Source: Cenococcum geophilum 1.58 (lineage: Eukaryota > Ascomycota > Dothideomycetes > Gloniales > Gloniaceae). Taken from it: a DNA stretch of 64,000 nucleotides. The notes beneath the pieces are model-generated. The model did no database searches. It worked only from the letters and a program-made list of their open reading frames with translations, and was not told the DNA's origin. Within the stretch, counting starts at the first letter, position 1; every line of letters starts with the position of its first letter. The DNA lies in the NCBI GenBank assembly GCA_001692895.1, contig KV748245.1, positions 62,001 to 126,000 of the forward strand, read 5' to 3'. The translations under genes and the position numbers were made by a program. Of the stretch, positions 10,480 through 21,193 are shown piece by piece.

Positions 10480-12650
10480 CATTCAGCAGTAGAACCGGCA
10501 AAACTCTACACCGCCCCTGGAATTCGATAATGCGCCAGCTGCACGACGAGAACGGCACTAAGAGCCTTAATTGATTGCACGGATACAGAGCCGATTATAC
10601 GATGCAGAGCCAGATGCAGAGCTGTACGCGGAGCCTTGATCGAACGACTGTACGGAAGCCTTGGTCTCGAATGACCGCACAGAAGCTACGGTCAGTCGAA
10701 GGAACGAATCAAGCCAGAGCCTCGATATCAGCACGTCGCCGTCACTAAATCGTATTAGTCGAATGTCGTCAAATTAGAGCCTTCGACCGGGCCGACTTTG
10801 TTCCTTATTCGAACGACAGCTGATCGCAGCTCTGCCCTGCCACCCAAATTCAGTACTGCACCGGCTGCACGACAAGAACGGACACCGCGACAAGGAAGGG
10901 ACTTATACAAAGGCAGCAGCATGATATTAGTAACAAAGTACCGCGTGCTCAGGCCATCCTTATGCGACCAAAGACAGGACAAAGCCGTATCTGGCCAAGC
11001 CAGTGAAGGACCTTGTCAGGGTTTACAAGGGGAACAGGAATTGGACGTACAGGAGCCAGCGCTTTTCCTTAGAGGTTGTCTGACGAAGGACTGTATTATG
11101 GACGCAAGGGCAAGGGATATACGACGGAGGTAGTCACAACAGCCAAGAAGCTGCCACCGGATGACAAAGAGACTGGAAGCAGAAGACAGCCCCTAGAAGG
11201 CTCTTAAGCTGAAAGAAGATCAAGGACACGTGAGCGTACTGCCAGCAGCGGGGGCAAAGGAGCAGCCTAAGATGCGCCGAAGAAGCTAAGTGCAAAAACG
11301 GCCCAGAAAGAGAAGAAAGCAGCTATCAAGGACGTCCCATAAAAGCGCCAGGCCTGTCGTAGTAGTTCAGAGGAAGCTACCGTTAGTGCTCGCAAAGGAG
11401 GAAGTCTTAAGACAGGTCTCTGGATTGGACGTCTGGAGGATGCCGAGAGCCTTGATTATACGATGCGGAGCCTTGATCGATTGCATGGATGCAGAGCTTT
11501 GACCGAACGACTGCACAGCCAGAGTCTTGATCGGTTGTCCGCAGATGTAGAGCCTACGGATGCAGAGCCTAGGTCATACGTGCAGCAGAAGACACCTTAA
11601 GTCAAGCCAGAGCCTCAGTCAAATCCTGATCAGCCGAACGCCGCCTGTACAATCGATCGTACGTTGTCACAGTCAAATCGAATCAGTCACCGTCGCCGTC
11701 AGACGTCTTGGATCGGCAGTCAAAGATGCATCACCGCAGGCACGCAGGCACGCAGGCATGCGGACACTAGGCCTAATCAGGAAACCAGTACACGGCCGGA
11801 AGAACGTTAGAAGCACAGCCAATCAACGTCTTAGAGCCTTTGCGAGAGCTTCTTCCCTTAGCTGTCCCCCCCCTTATTAATTAATTGCTGCACGTCTTGA
11901 CGCCCACGGATTAGTTAACCAGAACGATCTTTCCTGCAGATATAGATACGGAGCTTTACACGGAGTCTTATATGGACCCTACGGATATGGAGCATACAGG
12001 TGCAGAGCCCCGATTGGACAACAGTACGGCAGCTTAACTGGACGCCTATAGATGCGAAGCCTTGATCGAACGGCAGATGCGGAACCTTGACCGATCGGAC
12101 GTCTACACGGAAGTTTTAATCAACTGTCTACGAATGCAAAGCCCCAGTNGTACATGCAGCAGAAGACACCTTGAGTCAAGCCAGGGCCTTATTAAGTCTG
12201 GATTAGCTGAACGCCGTCTCCACATTTAAATTAGGACAATTAGGGCCTTCGACCGGGCCGACTTTCTACCTTAATCGAACCACCGACCGATTAGTTGCAG
12301 CACGTCGTCGCCGACCAATTAGGCAGTCTTCGTCTAGCCGTCAAAGCAGGCATAAAGGCACGCACGCAGACACGTACGCAGAGACTAGGCCTGTATAGGA
12401 AATCAGTACACAGTCGGTAGATTATTGGAAGCATTGCCAGTCAACGTTCTAGAACCACGGGTGCGAACATGGACGCAGAGTATGCAATGCAGAGCTACTG
12501 ATGCACAGCCTAATGCGCAGCCTAATGCACAGCTAGATGCAGAACAATGCGGATGTAAAGCCTAATAATACAGGACCTGATGCAAAGCCACCGACAGAGC
12601 CTCAATTGAGAGCCGCGTACGATGCAGACTGATGTAGAGCTAGATGCAGA
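10480..12650. repeat. Degenerate long tandem repeats in element D
   Basis: Recurring words include GCAGAGCC, TGATCGAACGACTG and CTTCGACCGGGCCGACTTT (10775 and 12248). A block around CAGCAGAAGACACCTT occurs at 11582 and 12155, and one around AAACCAGTACACGG at 11783 returns as AAATCAGTACACAG near 12400. This indicates a duplication of roughly 600 bp. Open frames here are short and repetitive, and I do not regard them as genes. Confidence 0.6.
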
Positions 12651-12659
12651 GTCCTAATA

Positions 12660-13460
12660 TTAAACGACCAGCCGAACCACCTAGTCGGGCCATAGTCTCT
12701 GCCAGTTTGATCGACTGGCCTGCCGTCACCGCTGCTGCTGCCGCTATTCCGTCTAGCTATTTCGTCCTTGCTGTCTTAACTAACTGCTGTCTCTACCGTC
12801 CTAGATCTGTACCGCTGCTAGGTCTATTTACTGCTGGATCTACTAGGTCTGTCATGCCGTTCTATACTGCTATTCTAACTAATCCGTTCTACTACTNCCG
12901 ACCAGCTGTTCTACCGCTGCCACTACTGCTATTGCTATGCCGACTGTTCCGTCTCTACTGTTCTATCTTACTGCGCCGGATCTGTACCGCTGCTAGATCT
13001 GCCGGATCTGCTATATTATCCAACTGTTCCGACCGACCTGTTCTAGGCCTAATGCTGTTTTGGCTGTTCTACTGTGGCTCTCTTAACCGCCAGACCCTAC
13101 CGTTTCGATCGCCCCGCCGCCGCCCGACTAGCTGCCTCCGACTGACTGCTACCGACCGTTCTGTTATTGACCGTTCTGTCACTGCTGCTACTGCTACTGC
13201 TACTACTGTATTAACCGACTGCTACCGACTGACTGCCATCGACCGTCTGCCGCTACTGAGATTTCTGCTACCAAAAGTTCTGCTGCCGGATGTCCTACTG
13301 CTTACTAACTATTAGCGAGTTCTTCTGCCGACTATTCTACCGCCGACTGTTCTATTTTATTTTACCGCGCTGACTGTCTACTTTTATTATTATTGCTACT
13401 ACCGTTACCGCTACCGTTACTGCCGTTACTGCTACCGTTATTATTTCTAGTTTACTGCTG
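12660..13460. repeat. Cryptic CTG/CTAC simple-sequence region
   Basis: Mixed tri- and tetranucleotides (CTGCTA, TACTGC, CCGACTG) dominate. A 223-codon plus-strand frame through it is Leu/Pro/Ser-rich low complexity with an N base inside, and is judged an artefact of the repeat. Confidence 0.65.
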
Positions 13461-13661
13461 TCCTAGTTGCTGGATTAGATCTTAGCTATGGGTAACGGAA
13501 GGACGCCATNGAACAGTTCTATAGGAGGGCTGAGGANGAGGTTATCTGCGTTCTCTTAGGGATGCGCTTTCCTTTTTCTATTCTGCTTTTGCTATTCTTT
13601 TGTTTGGCTATTCTTCTATAGTATAGAATGTTAGGGGACAACGTTCTTGGTAGGGGAGGTA

Positions 13662-13917
13662 TGTGGTGGGGTAAAATGGGCCACTACTTAGTGCCTTGGC
13701 ATTTTCCTGTATATATCGAGCCTTCGGCTTCTCTCCTTCTCTCGATCACGACCGACCGGGAATACATTCTTTCCTTTCTTCTTACTGACTGCTTTCCTAC
13801 TGATTGATTACGACTGATGACTGACCGACCGACCGACCGACCGACCGACCGACCGACCGACAGACAGACAGACGGCACTGTGACTTTCCTATCTAAGAGT
13901 GGTTGTACCCTCCCACA
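13662..13917 (+). repeat. 3' LTR of element D
   Basis: Nearly identical to the 5' LTR. A three-base insertion (ATG) lies just before the GACC tract. Confidence 0.85.
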
Positions 13918-14170
13918 ATAGAATAAGGTCTATAAGAACTTAGTAATAAGAAAACTGACTCTCTTTTAAGTAAGAAGGAAACAGATCTAAGTAGTTTGGT
14001 AACTACTCTTCTTAGGTCCCCCTTAGGTAACTTATTCTTTAGCGATTCTTCTTTATTAATACTACCTAACCTAATCTCTTCTAATACTCCTATACCTTTC
14101 CTATAGCATTTTTTAAATTTTCTAGTGGCTCCTAAGTAGTTTTAGTGTAGCCTATCTACTTAACCTTGTA

Positions 14171-17100
14171 CTATATTTTATCGTTAACGTCCTTATAACT
14201 AACGATCTTTAAAACTTACTATTTATCTTCCTCCTATCCTCTATACGTGTCTACCTTATAGGCTAATAGCTTAACATTTTTATATACTAGCTTTAGCATT
14301 ACAATATGCTATATAGGGTAAATCTTTATTTTAGCTAGTAGGTTTAACTTAAACGTAACTGGTAAAATCCTTTATATAATTTTAAAAGGTTCTAGTTTAA
14401 CGTAGTCTAATTTCTTACTTAGTTGTTAATTCTTAAAATTTTTATATAGTAGCTATACTTTATCTCCCTCCTTAAGATCTGGTCCCTTAGATCTCTTAGC
14501 GTTATAATACTTTTTTATTTTCTTTTATACTTTCTTTACTAATTCTATAAGGTATATATAAAAATTTATTAACGTCTTTATCCTTTCTTTAGCTATACTA
14601 CTTGTTTTCTTTACTTGCTATAGTAATAATAATATTCTTAGCTTATATNTGTAATTTGCCTTAAATAGTAATATACCTATTCCTTCTTAAGGTGTTATAT
14701 TATATATAAACTATATAATTAGTAATAGCGATACCTAATTATTCTGTGCGTAATTAATATAGTATCTTAAATATTACTCTAGTATCTAATTTAATCTTTC
14801 CGTTTAACCGTCTGTCTATAGATAATATACGGTAAAAGTTACTGCTCTAACTCCTTGTTCCGCTAAGAATACCTTTTAAAATACTGTTATAAATCTTAAA
14901 TCTCTATCTAATATAATCTTACTTAGTACTTTATGTCTTATAAACACTTCTTTAATATAGATTTTAGCGATATCTTCTACTAATATCTCTTCTATATATG
15001 CTATAAAGTATTCCCACTTTATAAGCTTATTTACTATTACTAAGATTACGTTATAATCTTATTTAGTAATAGGGTCTTTTAACTTTAGCAACTTAATAAT
15101 AAAGTCCTATAATATAACTTCCCATAGTCTTTTTGGTATTTTAATAGGTTATAGCCCTTTATATAGCTTATGCCTTATTAGTTTATTTCTTTAGTAATTT
15201 AGATATTCCTTTATAACTTTCTATATTAGTTTTTAAATTCTATTATTAATATACTCCTTTTAGAGTCTTAACACTAAGCCTATAGCTCTATTATATCCTT
15301 AAGTTATTCCCTTATAAAAAATCTTCTATAAAATGCTCCGCTATACTTCTTAGGATATACTTAGCTTCTTAATTCTTATATACATCCGTCTATAGATCTT
15401 TTAGCTATACTTCTAAAATTCTTTATACCTAAAAGCTTTTTAGTGTTTTGTAAACTCTCTCTAGTTTTTTATTTTCCTACGTTACTATAATCTTTAGATA
15501 ATTATACCTAATTAATCCGTCTATATCTTTTCGTAGTAAAGCCCTTAATGGCTTTTTATTATTTTATAGTTTAGCTTTCCAACTTAGAGTATCTACTCGC
15601 GTGTTGTCTATACCCTTAGTATACTAAATCTTAAAATAGTATTCTATAAGCATCTCTACCTATCTAACCTATCTTTAATTAAGTTCCTTTATAGTTAGGA
15701 ATCCTATTAGGTTTTTATAATCTGTCTTAACTATAAATAGTTTCTCTATACCTTATAAGAATGCTCTCTATTTCTTTAGTGCTGTAACTATACCTAATAA
15801 CTCCTTGTTATAAATGTTATAGTTTAACTTTAGTAGTATTATCTTCCGACTATAGTATACTACTAGGTGCTATCTATTTTAATATTTCTATATAAAGTAT
15901 GCCCCTAGTATATAGTCTAATATATCTATTTCTATAACCGTTTTTAATCCTAGTTAATAGATCTTAAGAACTAGCTCCTAGGTAAATAACTCTTTAACTT
16001 TCCTAAAGAGTTCCTTCTATTCCTTTCCCTATGCCTATAGTTCTTCTTTCTTTATTAACCACGTAAATGGCTTAATATCTTTTAACTACTACGCTATAAA
16101 CCTCTTATAGTAATTACAAAACCCTAGGAACGATCTTAACTATATAATATTCTCTAGTTCTTACTAATTTACTATAACCTTAATCTTTTTTAGATCTATA
16201 CTAAGTTGGCCTAGTTTAATAATAAATTTAACAAAATCGGTCTTCCTAGTAGAAAACTTATATTTCTTAATTACTACTAGCATCTATTCTTCTTATAGTC
16301 TCTTTAAGACCTATTTAATATATTCCCCGTGTTCTTCCTTAATTATTAAGTAGATAATAATATCGTTAAGGTATACTATAATAAATTTATCTAAGTGTTC
16401 TCCTAATATATTATTAATACGCTTCTAGAACGTCGCTAATGCGTTTATAAGCCTAAATTATATAACTAATAGTTTATATAGTCCTTTCTTTAACCTAAAG
16501 GCTGCCTTCTATTTATCGCCTTCCTTAATTTTAATCTAATAGTACGCCTATCTTAGATCTATCTTTATAAAGATTTACGTATTACCTATCCTGTTTTAGA
16601 TTTCGCTAATTAAGGGTAAAGGATACCTATCCTTTCTAATAATGCTGTTTAACTGTCTGTAGTTAATATATAGCCGTAATTTACTATTCTTCTTTAGTAC
16701 GAATAGTACTAGATAACCCGCCGATGACTACAATAGTCTAATATATCCCTTTTGTAAATTTTCTTTAATAAATTCTTTTAGTGCTCTACCTTCTTCTTTA
16801 GTAAGCTTATAGATTAGAAAGAACCTTAAACTTGTTCCTGGTTCTAATTCTATCTTATAGTCCTATACTATATACTCTAACAGCTTCTCGCTCTTTAGTA
16901 ACTATAGCTTCTTACTATACTTATAGTATCTCTTTAGTATATAACTTAGTCCTTTTTCCGTTTCTTTATAAGTTGCCCCTACTTAGTACTATATTAACTT
17001 AGCTTATTATTATATCTTATAGCGTTAAGTATTCTTAATATCGACCTAACCTGTAACCTAATCAATCCTTAGGTTATATTCCTATAACTAAGGCATTTCT

Positions 17101-17480
17101 AGTACTGCCTTATTATTCCCTAATAGTAATATATTAAAAGATATCTTAATTTATCTCCCTTTAATGGTTAACTAAATAGGTCCTATTTTAAGGTTAATAA
17201 TACCTCCTCTATAGGCTATCGGATCTCCTAAAATCGTTACTAATAGATAAGGGTACTCCTTTTTCCTATATAGTAATCCCATTCTTTTAACTACTGCTAG
17301 TAAGATATAGTTCCTTATTACTCCACTATCTATTAATGCTTTAAACTATTAATCTTGCTATTTAACTTATAAATTTAGGTATTGTCCTTAAATTCCTTTA
17401 AGGGTCTAAGGCTCTACTACTAGCTCCCTCTAGTCCTATAGGCCTCTACTTTTCCTAACTATTAGCTACTTAATCCTATT
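14171..17480 (-). pseudogene. Pol of Gypsy copy A (protease, RT, integrase), RIP-inactivated
   Basis: Reading the minus strand from high to low coordinates gives three landmarks. First is an aspartic protease with ALIDSG intact (DSG codons at 17322-17330). Next is a reverse transcriptase with F.KIDLRYAYYQI followed by the catalytic box. Last is an integrase end containing TDG.TERLN near 14800-14850. The RT box, YLDD in the family, reads YLND: the first Asp codon is AAC (16362-16367 covers Asn-Asp). Many TAA and TAG codons replace Gln. This is the standard PR-RT-RH-INT order of Ty3/Gypsy. The element cannot encode an active polymerase. Confidence 0.75.
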
Positions 17481-20428
17481 TATACTTAGTCTAACTTAGG
17501 CTAATACTTAGTTCGCTTTTTATCTTTAATATACTATAGATACGTATTCTCTAGGCATTCCCACCACTATTATTTATTTAGGTATTCTTCTATAAGGAAT
17601 CTTTCTAGCTAAAGTATTAAATCTCCTAACTCCTAAACTTCTACTAGATGCCAGCTATATATATACTTAGCATTCCGGTATTTCTATTTCTTAGTTATCT
17701 AATATATTTTTATAGGATATTTTTAATACTTATCTTTTGGTGCTTTGTGCATGTTATATATATTATCTATATACGCAATCTATACTAATATATAATATAC
17801 TTAGTGCTTTAGGTTAACTCTTAGTTTATCTTTATCCTTAAGTTTAAACCTCTATTATGTTAATCTAAACGTTGCGACTTTATTTATAGGTACTAAGATA
17901 CGCCTCTTACTTCTCTAGTCCTCTAAACGCTCCTTTAAATCTTTTAATGTTATAATTAAGGCTCCCTTAATGTGACTTATTGCTTTTTCTATAATTAAGT
18001 GGTCCTAAATAACTTTCTCGTTTAACCATATATAGAAATCTTTCCACTTATTATTATGCCTTTGCCTATACTACTTTTAGTATAGCTACTAAAGTATATA
18101 CAGTTCGTCCGTAAGGAAGTATCTTCTTATTACTGTATTATAACAGCCCTTTATATATCGTTCTTTAAACCTAGTTAGAATCCCTAAATCCTCTTCTTAT
18201 TCCAGTTTGGTAAGCTACTTAGCTTTTAATATGCCTACCCTAAGCCTATTAGTGATTCTTTATATAGGTGCTCTGTCTCTTATATGTCCTAATATACTAG
18301 ATTTCTTATCTAGTTTCTATTCTTGCTATATGGTAATTCTTGCTCTAAATTCCTCTATAGTTTCTTTCTTTTTACGTCTTATAAGTGGATTCTTAAAGTC
18401 CTTCTGCTTCTTAATCTTAGTATTAAGTTTTTAATCTTTAGGCCGAATACTATATTCCCTTAGTAAGTCCTCTAGGTCTATATATCTGTCTCCTAGTTTA
18501 GTTACTATTTATACCGCAAATTCTCTAATCTAGTTGGTGGTCCTTATTTATATCTTAAAATCTTAGTCCTATAGAATTCTTAATCCTAAGCTTGCTTCTA
18601 ACTTAAGCTTTACTCCTACCTTAGTCTAACTAGGCTTACTTAGTATTCTTATCTCGTCTTAAGAGTCTTAAATCTCACTTATTTTATCTTAAGAGTCTTA
18701 TACCTATAGAAAACTCTATCCCAAGCTCATTTATATATCTTTAAACTGAGCTACTGCCCTACTTTATCGGTTTCTATCTATTATAGGTCCTTAGGTCTAC
18801 CTTATCTTATCTTAAGAATCTTAGTTATCTCTTATCTTATCTTAAGAATCTTAAGCCTTTAGCTTCTTGCCTTTATTAAGTACCGAAGTAGTTTACTATT
18901 CTACTTCTCTTACGTCTTATAAAGCGATAGATATTATATCTAGTGGGGTCTTAATCCCTACTAATGTTCCCTATTCTGTAGTGGAATTATCCTCTACCTC
19001 TATCATAACATCTTTAAGGTCTACGTACTCCTAGTAAGCCGCCCTTATTACCTTATTATTATAGAATATTTCACCTTTATTAAATTTATTGTCCTTAATA
19101 TCCAATCTGTAAACTAGTTTATTAGTTTCTCTATATACTATAGATTTTAGCTTCTATAGCTAATAGCTTACGCCATACTTAGCGTCCTTATAAATTTGGT
19201 ATACGTTATTATAATAAAACGCGAAACTTCTAGTTAAACACTCTTTTGTTCCTCGCAGTACACTATTATTCCTCTATATATATATATCTTCTACTATTAG
19301 TCTTATTCCCTTTATTACATAGTAACTCTAACCATCTTTATAATCCCTTATAAAATAACCTTGTTTCCTATAATTTATATAAGCTCTATCTTTAAACTAT
19401 TAACTTTACTATAGAGTCCACCTAAACGTCTTTTACTACTAAGATCCCTAGTTTAGCCTCTACTCCTTAGTCCTATAATTACTAAATCCTTAACCTTTAG
19501 GTTTCTATAGTTTCTTACTCCATCTCTTATAGGCTTCTTTAGTACTACTTAGGTCTATTAGCTCTACGCCATACTATAGTTTTTAACTTAGCTTTAGTTA
19601 ATGCGTACTCTACGCCTTATATAACTATAGAACTCTATCCTAACCTCTTTTAGTCTATTCCCTTTAGTAGATCTAATTATTAATCTTAATTACTTAATCT
19701 ATTAAATCTCTTAGGGTGTCCGTATCTTCTATTAGGATAATTACATCCTAGACTTTAGCCTTAAGTCCTTACTTATACTATGCTATAAGCGCCCTATTAT
19801 TCCACTCTACTTATATTGCTAGCGTCTAGAACTATATTGTATACTTAATTACTAAAGTTTACTGCGTAATATCTTAGAGTTTTCTTTCCGCCGTAGTTGT
19901 TAATTCTAGGTCTTTAAATATTTGTATAAGTCGCTCTGCAAATCCTTCCTAGCTTAAGAATATAAATTACACGTCTTAATTAGTAGTCGTTATTCCGTTT
20001 ATCTATATCTCTATAAGATAAGGTTTAAATTACTCTAGTGCTCTTCCTAATAAGAATAGTCCTGTATAGGCTATTCGATCTATAGGTGTTAGTAGCTTTA
20101 CCCCTTCCTATAAAACCTTAAAGTGCATTTACGTAAGGAATCCTTTAAGCTTTAATCTCTCTCCTAAGAATTTCTTAATAGATAGTAACTTAACCTTCGC
20201 CGCTCTAATCCCATTAACCCTTTCTTTCAATGCTGCATTGTTAGCTGTTAACTAGTTAATTACCTCTTATAACTATCCGACCATTACAGGTTGTTATAAA
20301 TTAGTATCTGCCATACTAATATCACCTAACCTTAAAGTAGTTACTACCGTTAATAGCGTTATAGTGGCTGCTTTTAGTGGCATGTTATTTAACTTCCTGC
20401 ACTTATAACCGTAACTAGGTAGTAATTA
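17481..20428 (-). pseudogene. Gag region of Gypsy copy A, degraded
   Basis: This stretch lies between the 5' LTR on the right and the protease motif, where gag is expected. It is dense in RIP-type stops and low in complexity (repeats of ATCTTAAG near 18650-18870). I assign gag by position only, with no clear zinc knuckle. The plus-strand frame at 18207-18434 is taken as chance. Confidence 0.4.
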
Positions 20429-20851
20429 TATAACGGAACCTTATAGTAGGAACTATAATAGGCTTATTATTAGGCTAGGTATATAGGTAAGTAAGTTAAA
20501 GTTAACAACGTAATAATAACTAGTAGAGTAGTTACCTAATAAATTAACTCTAATTATATTCTAAGAATCACTATAAGGAAGGAACTATCTAGGTAGGGAC
20601 TATAGTCCTTTAAATACACAATCGAACTCCTATAAAACCCTTCTTATATATAATATACGTATACTCTATCTGCTCTGTCACGGATTATATAGATCGTATA
20701 GATTATATAAATCACCCCACGTGACCTTGGTTACCATTCCTCGTCATATAGCTCTATCGGCTCCATCCTAGACCGTGCCTAAATTAACCAACTAGCTTCT
20801 TCCGACTCTTCCCCAAGTAATCGTAACATTGTACTTAAAGCGTCCGTAACA
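20429..20851 (-). repeat. 5' LTR of Gypsy copy A
   Basis: 423 bp; ends GTCCGTAACA and is followed by the duplication ACCAT. Its outer end marks the sharp change from AT-rich mobile DNA to the gene island. Confidence 0.88.
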
Positions 20852-20856
20852 ACCAT

Positions 20857-21193
20857 TAGAACTTATTAGTGCTAACATCTTGATCCTCAGACTTCTATAG
20901 TAATGCTCGGAGTTATTATCAACCTTGTGGTTGCTATAGTGCACGAATTTATATAAGGTCGCCACGCGGACTAGTACTACGAATTTTTGCTTTCGGCTAT
21001 AGCTGCCCACTTTCTGATTTTGAAGCCTTAGGCATAAAGAACTATACCACATTCTAGAAGATTCTAGTGGCTGGATAGTTATATAGATTGCCATAAAGGA
21101 TTATGCTCCCCTAGGACCCTCTATAAAATATAGAAAAAAGAAGATAATTATACTTAAAGCTCCTAGAATATACATAACATTTAGTAAACTAGT
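20857..21193. other. Downstream region of the NLR gene
   Basis: Balanced composition and no supported gene. A 100-codon minus-strand frame starts here but ends inside the LTR, so it is probably chance. The short distance puts the NLR 3' end about 340 bp from the retrotransposon. Confidence 0.5.

Larger units (their letters stand above)
7479..13917 (+). mobile_element. Gag-only LTR element D nested in Gypsy A
   Basis: The LTRs (253 and 256 bp, TGTGGTGGGG to CCTCCCACA) differ mainly by one 3-bp indel and a few transitions, so this insertion is younger than its host. ATAG flanks both sides (7475-7478 and 13918-13921). A purine tract, TAGGGGAGGTA, precedes the right LTR, which gives plus orientation. 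The interior holds a gag-like relic and then about 3.4 kb of non-coding repeats. I find no protease, reverse transcriptase or integrase motif, so it looks non-autonomous (LARD-like). Confidence 0.8.
7295..14170 (+). pseudogene. ORF antisense to pol in Gypsy A, split by element D
   Basis: Between the 3' LTR and integrase, the strand opposite to pol keeps a coding-like frame. It contains DNKLSIALAELYYSRDIE and a basic helix-rich RLIRLKKVCKKVRFKKQK up to 7478. The frame resumes at 13918 with a stretch that copies B and C preserve as SSSATALLRSPLGNLFFSDP. Copies B (37430-37850) and C (62345-62815) hold the same frame, and in all three the interruptions fall mainly at Gln or Trp positions. The insertion of element D splits it at AAACTTATAG. 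The Lys/Arg-rich heptad-like part suggests a coiled coil. Its role is unknown, and I can name no domain. Confidence 0.55.
6460..20851 (-). mobile_element. Ty3/Gypsy LTR retrotransposon, copy A (with nested element D)
   Basis: Both LTRs are 423 bp, starting TGTAACGG (TATAACGG on the right) and ending GTCCGTAACA (GTAATA on the left). The target duplication is ACTAT at 6455-6459 against ACCAT at 20852-20856, differing by one RIP-type transition. The element reads on the minus strand. A purine tract, the complement of CTATCTCCCTCC, lies next to the left LTR, which is therefore the 3' LTR. Protease, reverse transcriptase and integrase motifs follow in minus order. Stops and D-to-N changes show that it is dead. 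Copies B (36599-61554) and C (61555 onward) are the same family. Confidence 0.88.

Noticed and set aside
12644-13315. 223-codon plus-strand frame in element D
   Set aside because: Low-complexity Leu/Pro/Ser text from CTG/CTAC repeats with an N base. No domain.
18207-18434. 75-codon hydrophobic plus-strand frame in Gypsy A (and the similar one at 59812-60009 in copy B)
   Set aside because: Lies in the degraded gag region, opposite to its coding strand. The similarity between copies follows from their common origin.
20792-21094. 100-codon minus-strand frame downstream of the NLR
   Set aside because: Its 3' part is in the Gypsy LTR and it has no motif. Likely chance.
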